From the NCBI GenBank assembly GCA_003978185.1, contig QOAH01000019.1:1-7206 (forward strand): a stretch of 7,206 bases of DNA, given 5' to 3'. A program made the position numbers and the translations under genes. The notes below the pieces were generated by a model that did no database searches, was not told where the DNA came from, and saw nothing but the letters and a program-made list of their open reading frames with translations. Source of the DNA: Candidatus Thioglobus sp. (GTDB lineage: Bacteria > Pseudomonadota > Gammaproteobacteria > PS1 > Thioglobaceae). Below, one piece after another: positions 7,038 through 7,206 of the stretch. Positions within the stretch are counted from its first letter, which is position 1. The number at the start of each line of letters is the position of its first letter.

Positions 7038-7068
7038 AAAAAAGGCTTCAAATCGAAGCCTTTTTTTT
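7038..7068. terminator. Bidirectional intrinsic terminator between the RND operon and lipA
   Basis: A perfect 12-bp stem (7038-7049 paired with 7055-7066) has the core GGCTTC/GAAGCC, a 5-base loop (AAATC) and flanking A6 and T8 runs. Read on the plus strand it ends in eight U residues, 20 bp after the permease stop. On the minus strand the A run becomes a U tract after the same stem, 26 bp past the lipA stop. It can therefore terminate both convergent transcripts. Confidence 0.93.
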
Positions 7069-7092
7069 CGTCTGTCTAAAATTTGAATAGTA

Positions 7093-7206
7093 TCAACTAA
7101 TTGATTCTCCGGCCGCTTGTAAATCAGCGTGGTAAGATGAGCGAACCATTGGTCCACTGGCTACTTGTGAAAACCCCATTTCAACGGCCAGCACCTTGTA
7201 ACGTTC
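7093..7206 (-). CDS. lipA: Lipoyl synthase (C-terminal fragment)
   Basis: Only the last 37 residues and the TGA stop are inside the window; the gene continues past the right edge. The translation ends with [20 protein letters not shown], the signature LipA C-terminus. LipA is a cytoplasmic radical-SAM enzyme that inserts two sulfur atoms into protein-bound octanoyl chains to make the lipoyl cofactor of the pyruvate and 2-oxoglutarate dehydrogenases and the glycine cleavage system. The serine of the RSSY motif is known to ligate the auxiliary [4Fe-4S] cluster, and it is present. The radical-SAM CxxxCxxC motif lies outside the window. The gene converges on the RND operon and shares its terminator hairpin. 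Confidence 0.92.
   Translation of the reverse strand, partial: ERYKVLAVEMGFSQVASGPMVRSSYHADLQAAGESIS

Noticed and set aside
6345..7157. A 270-codon minus-strand open frame antisense to the permease 3' end
   Set aside because: It lies opposite the well-supported RND gene, crosses the terminator hairpin and enters the lipA region in the wrong frame. The translation has no recognisable domain, so it is a shadow of the permease's codon pattern.

Overview
The window looks like a chromosomal segment from an AT-rich gammaproteobacterium. The clearest clue is the minus-strand order pdxA-rsmA-apaG-apaH, the classic arrangement downstream of surA in Enterobacteria and many other gammaproteobacteria. 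Low GC, compact overlapping genes and a sparse AT-rich intergenic region would suit a sulfur-oxidiser of the SUP05/Thioglobus type or a related symbiont. That placement is an inference from style, not a demonstrated identity.

Layout: bases 1-2179 hold four minus-strand housekeeping genes read right to left: pdxA (vitamin B6 synthesis), rsmA/ksgA (16S rRNA dimethylation), apaG, and the first 28 codons of apaH (Ap4A hydrolase), which runs off the left edge. They overlap or nearly touch (8 bp overlap, 17 bp overlap, 2 bp gap) and most lack a clear Shine-Dalgarno, so translational coupling is likely. Bases 2180-2411 are a very AT-rich divergent intergenic region that should carry promoters in both directions. 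Bases 2412-7017 hold a two-gene plus-strand operon: a periplasmic membrane-fusion adaptor and a 1149-residue RND inner-membrane permease, 7 bp apart. A strong hairpin with a U-tract on both sides (7038-7068) then separates this operon from a convergent minus-strand gene. The last 38 codons of that gene, stop included, are recognisable as the C-terminus of lipoyl synthase (lipA).

The adaptor and permease should work together as a proton-driven export pump. No outer-membrane TolC-like partner is encoded in the window, so one would have to be supplied from elsewhere. The unusual points are in this pair. The adaptor has a Gly/Met-rich, helix-breaking segment where the hairpin tip normally contacts TolC. 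The permease keeps the paired TM4 aspartates but has Arg where AcrB has its essential TM10 lysine, and it carries a roughly 88-residue, lysine-rich cytoplasmic tail. The rest of the window is ordinary housekeeping sequence, and I see no mobile element, CRISPR array, tRNA or rRNA.
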